Origin: Coprothermobacterota bacterium
GTDB lineage: Bacteria; Caldisericota; JANLFM01
Assembly: GCA_026389415.1 (NCBI GenBank)
Contig: JAPLHX010000087.1
Coordinates: 1-5,348 of the forward strand
DNA length: 5,348 nt
Reading direction: 5' to 3'
Within the stretch, counting starts at the first letter, position 1, and each line of letters starts with the position of its first letter. Under the pieces are notes generated by a model that did no database searches, had not been told where the DNA came from, and saw only the letters and a list, made by a program, of their open reading frames with translations. Shown piece after piece: positions 4,893 to 5,348 of the stretch. The position numbers and the translations under genes are program-made.

Positions 4893-5034
4893 CTATCTAG
4901 TGCTGATTGGCACTTTCCCTTCTAGAATCAGTGGTCAGCGTTCGACTCCCCCCTTCGGCACCACTGCTGAGCCGCCAGAGCAAAACAGAAGGATTTACTA
5001 CTTTCCAAATCAATAAGAACTATTCATAGAATAG
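4893..5034 (+). repeat. Dispersed intergenic repeat, copy C (most complete)
   Basis: It matches copy B from CTATCTA (4893) to AAGAACT (5021) and, like copy A, continues into a hairpin: CTATTC (5020-5025), loop ATA, GAATAG (5029-5034). Internal possible pairings are CGGC (4956-4959) with GCCG (4971-4974) and CCTTC (4952-4956) with GAAGG (4988-4992); weaker forms survive in A and B. The tRNA-3'-end-like block is clearest here: TTCGACT (4941-4947), CCCCC, CTTCGGC, ACCA (4960-4963). The presumed T-stem 5' strand (CAGCG) cannot pair with CCCCC and no acceptor 5' strand (GCCGAAG) is seen, so this is not a functional tRNA gene. Confidence 0.7.
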
Positions 5035-5348
5035 GGCTATTTATATTCACCCAAGTAAGCGAAGCACCCGTTCAGGTGTAAAAGGCGCTCTCTTCAATTG
5101 CAGGCCAAATGGTAGGGAGGCTGTCCCCTTTTTCTATCTTATTTTGCTATAGCTGGGAGAAGGGTGGAGCAAAGAGCCGCCTTGTTTCTCCGGTTCTGTT
5201 AGCACGGAAAGGTTCCCGATCCCTGCGTTGATCAGATTCAAGGAGAGATCGACAATGCGCGTAAGAGAATGGATAGTTCCTCGCGGGATTTCGTTGACGA
5301 TTGCCTTCCGGTGCTATCATCAGGATGGTGGTTGACAAGAGAGACGGA
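5035..5348. other. Right-hand intergenic region; no supported gene
   Basis: Overlapping minus-strand open frames of about 60 codons exist (5134-5313 and 5147-5338), but neither has a ribosome binding site, a recognisable domain or a clear start. The frame ending at 5134 reads somewhat protein-like (RIVDLSLNLINAGIGNLSVL) and could be the 3' remnant of a decayed gene. AGGCTGTCCCC (5119-5129) resembles GGCCTGTCCCC at 2551-2561. A plus-strand ATG at 5255 follows AAGGAG but opens a frame of only 26 codons. Confidence 0.3.

Noticed and set aside
4936..4963. A functional leucine tRNA gene
   Set aside because: The T-stem does not pair (CAGCG against CCCCC), no acceptor 5' strand is found upstream, and there is no anticodon arm or leucine-type variable arm.
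3645..5034. Integron gene cassette with attC sites
   Set aside because: The repeat ends lack GTTRRRY and RYYYAAC core sites and no integrase gene is in the window.
2551..5129. CTGTCCCC motifs at 2554-2561 and 5122-5129 as REP-type elements linked to Y1 transposases
   Set aside because: The shared core is only about eight bases and no transposase is present.
5332..5337. Perfect TTGACA -35 hexamer at the right edge
   Set aside because: Only 11 bases follow, so a -10 cannot be assessed.
5134..5338. Overlapping minus-strand frames of about 60 codons at the right edge
   Set aside because: Two frames are open over the same stretch, with no ribosome binding site, start or domain; chance cannot be excluded, though the frame ending at 5134 could be a gene remnant.
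1..5348. CRISPR array, toxin-antitoxin pair, phage genes or a defence system
   Set aside because: No short regularly spaced repeats and no recognisable nuclease, transposase, recombinase or toxin among the supported genes.

Overview
This looks like an accessory, partly decayed chromosomal stretch from a Gram-positive-type bacterium, most likely a Bacillota/Clostridia- or Limnochordia-like lineage. Three things point there: an S-layer-homology (SLH) protein, a secreted protein with a copper-amine-oxidase-N 'stalk' domain, and strong GGAGG-type ribosome binding sites (one, GGAGGTGAT, matches the 16S 3' end along its whole length). No marker gene is present, so the taxonomy is inference.

Layout. 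1-125: truncated copy of a dispersed intergenic repeat (copy A). 158-181: terminator-like hairpin. 210-610 (minus): small secreted protein with a GWNLIG-type beta domain, its signal peptide in a different frame from its domain. 744-1804 (minus): SLH surface protein (signal peptide, Ig-like domain, linker, three SLH repeats), broken after SLH1. 2102-2308 (minus): 68-aa zinc-ribbon protein with a perfect palindrome upstream. 2380-2853: no convincing gene, but several clean hairpins. 2854-3582 (plus): stalk-domain secreted protein. 3603-3638: hairpin. 3645-3772: repeat copy B. 3858-4796 (minus): NAD+ synthetase-like PP-loop enzyme, intact but divergent. 4893-5034: repeat copy C. 5035-5348: no supported gene.

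The genes do not form one pathway. Three of the five encode envelope or secreted proteins (GWNLIG, SLH, stalk), which suggests a cell-surface accessory region. The NAD-synthetase-like gene is separate and lies between direct repeats B and C.

Two observations deserve most attention. First, both broken genes are interrupted at a run of exactly six G/C bases, and one extra base restores the expected protein in each. This suggests homopolymer undercalling, although the SLH site is also a slippery heptamer directly before a stop. Second, a repeat of about 130 bp occurs three times in the same orientation; its best copies contain a block resembling the 3' end of a tRNA (T-loop, acceptor strand, CCA). 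I found no clearly new multi-gene system.
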